Positions 49,456 to 51,028 of a stretch of 51,028 nt of DNA are shown in pieces. The translations under genes and the position numbers were made by a program. The stretch covers positions 1 through 51,028 of the forward strand of contig JACPIQ010000098.1 of NCBI GenBank assembly GCA_016188005.1. The letters run 5' to 3'. Position 1 is the stretch's first letter. The number at the start of each line of letters is the position of its first letter. This stretch comes from Candidatus Rokuibacteriota bacterium. GTDB taxonomy: Bacteria > Methylomirabilota > Methylomirabilia > Rokubacteriales > CSP1-6. A model generated the notes under the pieces. It ran no database searches and was not told the origin of the DNA. It worked only from the letters and a program-made list of their open reading frames with translations.

Positions 49456-49484
49456 ACTGTAGCGAAGGCCCCCCGCCGTGTCAA
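49456..49484 (-). promoter_or_regulatory. Sigma-70 promoter of the DUF47-pit-lpxL operon
   Basis: TTGACA (49484-49479) and TACAGT (49461-49456) are spaced by 17 bp on the minus strand, predicting a start near 49449 and a leader of about 64 nt. Confidence 0.75.
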
Positions 49485-49511
49485 TGGCCCGGCGGCCCCC
49501 CGGCGGCCATG

Positions 49512-49541
49512 TTGACAGGCCTCGCGCGCGGCCGATACGAT
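49512..49541 (+). promoter_or_regulatory. Sigma-70 promoter of yacG, predicting a leaderless mRNA
   Basis: TTGACA (49512-49517) and TACGAT (49536-49541) are 18 bp apart. Counting 7 nt from the -10 puts +1 at 49548, the A of the yacG ATG, so no leader or SD exists. The divergent DUF47 promoter has its -35 only 28 bp away. Confidence 0.75.
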
Positions 49542-49547
49542 GGCGTC

Positions 49548-49763
49548 ATGGCGCGTCGATCCACCGGCACTCGCCGCTCACTTCGCTGTCCGCGGTGCGG
49601 CGGCGTCGTCGCCTGGGAGGGTAACCCGAACCGGCCGTTCTGCTCGCTGTCCTGCCGGCTCATCGATCTCGGCGTGTGGCTGGACGAACGCTATCGGATC
49701 GCGGGCGAACCCGTCCCGAGCGACTCGCCGCCGGAGGATCGCATCCCCGCAGGCGGCGGATGA
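49548..49763 (+). CDS. yacG: DNA gyrase inhibitor YacG (zinc-binding)
   Basis: A 71-residue YacG: CPRCGGVVAWEGNPNRPFCS and LSCRLIDLGVWLDERYRI contain the Cx2C...Cx3C zinc site and the ID(L)GxW signature. YacG binds GyrB and blocks DNA binding. The ATG at 49548 is preferred over upstream triplets because it coincides with the predicted transcription start and gives the family's usual start. The stop overlaps the protease start (ATGA). Confidence 0.92.
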   Translation: MARRSTGTRRSLRCPRCGGVVAWEGNPNRPFCSLSCRLIDLGVWLDERYRIAGEPVPSDSPPEDRIPAGGG

Positions 49764-50410
49764 CCGACCTCTTCGGTGACCCCGCCGGCTTCCTACAGCG
49801 GCTCGTCCTCCAGGTTCCCGCCCTCCTCCTCGCCGTCACCGTCCACGAGCTCGCGCACGGACTGCTGGCCGACCGGCTCGGCGACCCCACGGCACGCCTC
49901 CAGGGGCGGCTCACGCTGAACCCGCTGCCGCACATCGATCCCCTCGGCGCGCTTGCCTTCGTGCTTGCGGGCTTCGGCTGGGCGAAGCCAGTCCCCGTCA
50001 ACGCCTACAACCTGAGGCATCCCGTACGAGACATGGCCTGGATCGCGGCCGCGGGGCCTCTGTCGAACTTTGTGACCGCCTTCCTCGGCCTCGTCGCTGT
50101 GGGGCTTGCGCGGCAGATCGCCGACATCCCGCTGATCGGCGCGCCCCTGGTCGGAATGCTCGTGTGGATCTACCAGTTCAACCTGGCGCTGGCGATCTTC
50201 AACCTGATCCCGCTGCCCCCGCTGGACGGGGGCCATTTCCTTCCGTATTTCCTCCCGCGTCGTTCCTGGGCGCGTCTGCACCAGCTGGAGCAGTACGGAC
50301 CGTTTCTCCTGTTGCTGCTCGTCATGACGGGGGCGACCCGCTACGTCCTGGGGCCTGCGTTCCATCTGGTGAGCAGCGCGTTCATCACCATCGCGCGGCT
50401 CCTTTTCTAG
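49760..50410 (+). CDS. Site-2 protease-family intramembrane metalloprotease (peptidase M50)
   Basis: A 216-residue membrane protein with HELAHGLLADRLGDPTARLQ (zinc motif HExxH) and NLIPLPPLDGGHFLPYF, whose NxxPxPxLDGG supplies the third ligand. About six helices. M50 proteases of this short class cleave membrane proteins in regulatory cascades; no PDZ domain is present. Translation is coupled to yacG by ATGA. An rRNA-operon terminator hairpin follows on the convergent side. Confidence 0.92.
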   Translation: MTDLFGDPAGFLQRLVLQVPALLLAVTVHELAHGLLADRLGDPTARLQGRLTLNPLPHIDPLGALAFVLAGFGWAKPVPVNAYNLRHPVRDMAWIAAAGPLSNFVTAFLGLVAVGLARQIADIPLIGAPLVGMLVWIYQFNLALAIFNLIPLPPLDGGHFLPYFLPRRSWARLHQLEQYGPFLLLLLVMTGATRYVLGPAFHLVSSAFITIARLLF

Positions 50411-50436
50411 CGAGGTGGCGGCGCAGAGGAAACGAA

Positions 50437-50466
50437 AGGCGCCCGGACCTTTCGATCCGGGCGCCT
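50437..50466 (-). terminator. rRNA operon intrinsic terminator
   Basis: AGGCGCCCGGA (50437-50447) and TCCGGGCGCCT (50456-50466) form an 11-bp perfect stem with an 8-nt loop. On the minus strand, the direction of the rRNA operon, it is followed by TTTCGTTT, giving a U-rich tail. It begins just past the 5S 3' end and may also stop the convergent protease transcript. Confidence 0.8.
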
Positions 50467-50472
50467 GAATTA

Positions 50473-50590
<118 letters not shown>

Positions 50591-50654
50591 GTCGGGTGGC
50601 AACCGAATACGATGATTCTCGAGTGCAGCCAAGCGATGTCATCGATGAGTGCAA

Positions 50655-51028
<374 letters not shown>

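Overview
This is a GC-rich bacterial chromosome segment from a diderm: it encodes a LpxL/HtrB-type lipid A acyltransferase, beta-barrel and lipoprotein-sorting proteins and an MltD-like murein hydrolase. Shine-Dalgarno (SD) sequences of the AGGAGG type are common, many neighbouring genes overlap by ATGA or GTGA, and several promoters are good sigma-70 matches. Gene content and style recall uncultivated soil lineages such as Rokubacteria/Methylomirabilota, but that placement is a guess; the partial 23S rRNA at the right edge would settle it. Layout, left to right. 1-8.6 kb: a complete phosphate-starvation block on the minus strand (phoB-phoR-pstS-pstC-pstA-pstB-phoU, phoU cut by the window edge) with an 11-bp-phased Pho-box array before pstS. 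8.7-12.6 kb: an indolepyruvate ferredoxin oxidoreductase-like pair without ferredoxin domains, then a Rho-like ATPase without its N-terminal RNA-binding region, then the tail of a lost DppC-type permease gene. 12.6-17.3 kb: carbamate kinase overlapping a cyclic 2,3-diphosphoglycerate synthetase-like protein, then an MMPL transporter. 17.3-21.8 kb: a B12-binding radical SAM gene with its catalytic core deleted, an acyl-CoA dehydrogenase divergent from an Lrp/AsnC regulator, and an FmdE-domain/radical SAM gene pair. 21.8-23.8 kb: a scrapyard of mobile DNA: a CBS-domain relic, a HicBA toxin-antitoxin pair, an ISAzo13-type transposase remnant, a decayed tyrosine recombinase and a tRNA 3' half, which together look like an eroded island end. 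23.8-32.2 kb: a long minus-strand operon led by a GntR/FCD regulator whose palindromic operator overlaps its own start codon. It holds two aconitase-family large subunits, one intact and one truncated small subunit, an isocitrate lyase/PEP mutase-family lyase, and a family-5 binding protein with two permeases but no ATPases. The enzyme set matches the hydratase-plus-lyase logic of dimethylmaleate/2,3-dimethylmalate catabolism. 32.3-41.3 kb: an ArsR-headed cluster with an RND/MMPL exporter, outer-membrane lipoprotein-sorting protein, barrel protein, methyltransferase, sulfide:quinone oxidoreductase-like flavoprotein and a glutamate dehydrogenase fused to CBS domains. 41.3-47 kb: a Tim44-like protein, enoyl-CoA hydratase, a small zinc-ribbon protein, a MoaD/ThiS-like protein coupled to a lytic transglycosylase, and a Lys/Ala-rich secreted protein with a near-perfect SD. 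46-49.5 kb: a low-affinity phosphate module (PiT plus DUF47) coupled to LpxL. 49.5-51 kb: yacG with a putatively leaderless promoter, a site-2 protease, and the 3' end of an rRNA operon (23S-5S, minus strand) with its terminator. The two ends of the window therefore carry complementary phosphate systems: PhoB-controlled high-affinity Pst and PiT/DUF47. The strongest candidates for new biology are the GntR-controlled double-LeuC/lyase/transporter operon, the RNA-binding-domain-less Rho, the ferredoxin-less Ior pair, the cyclic-DPG synthetase/carbamate kinase pair, the FmdE/radical SAM pair and the GDH-CBS fusion.
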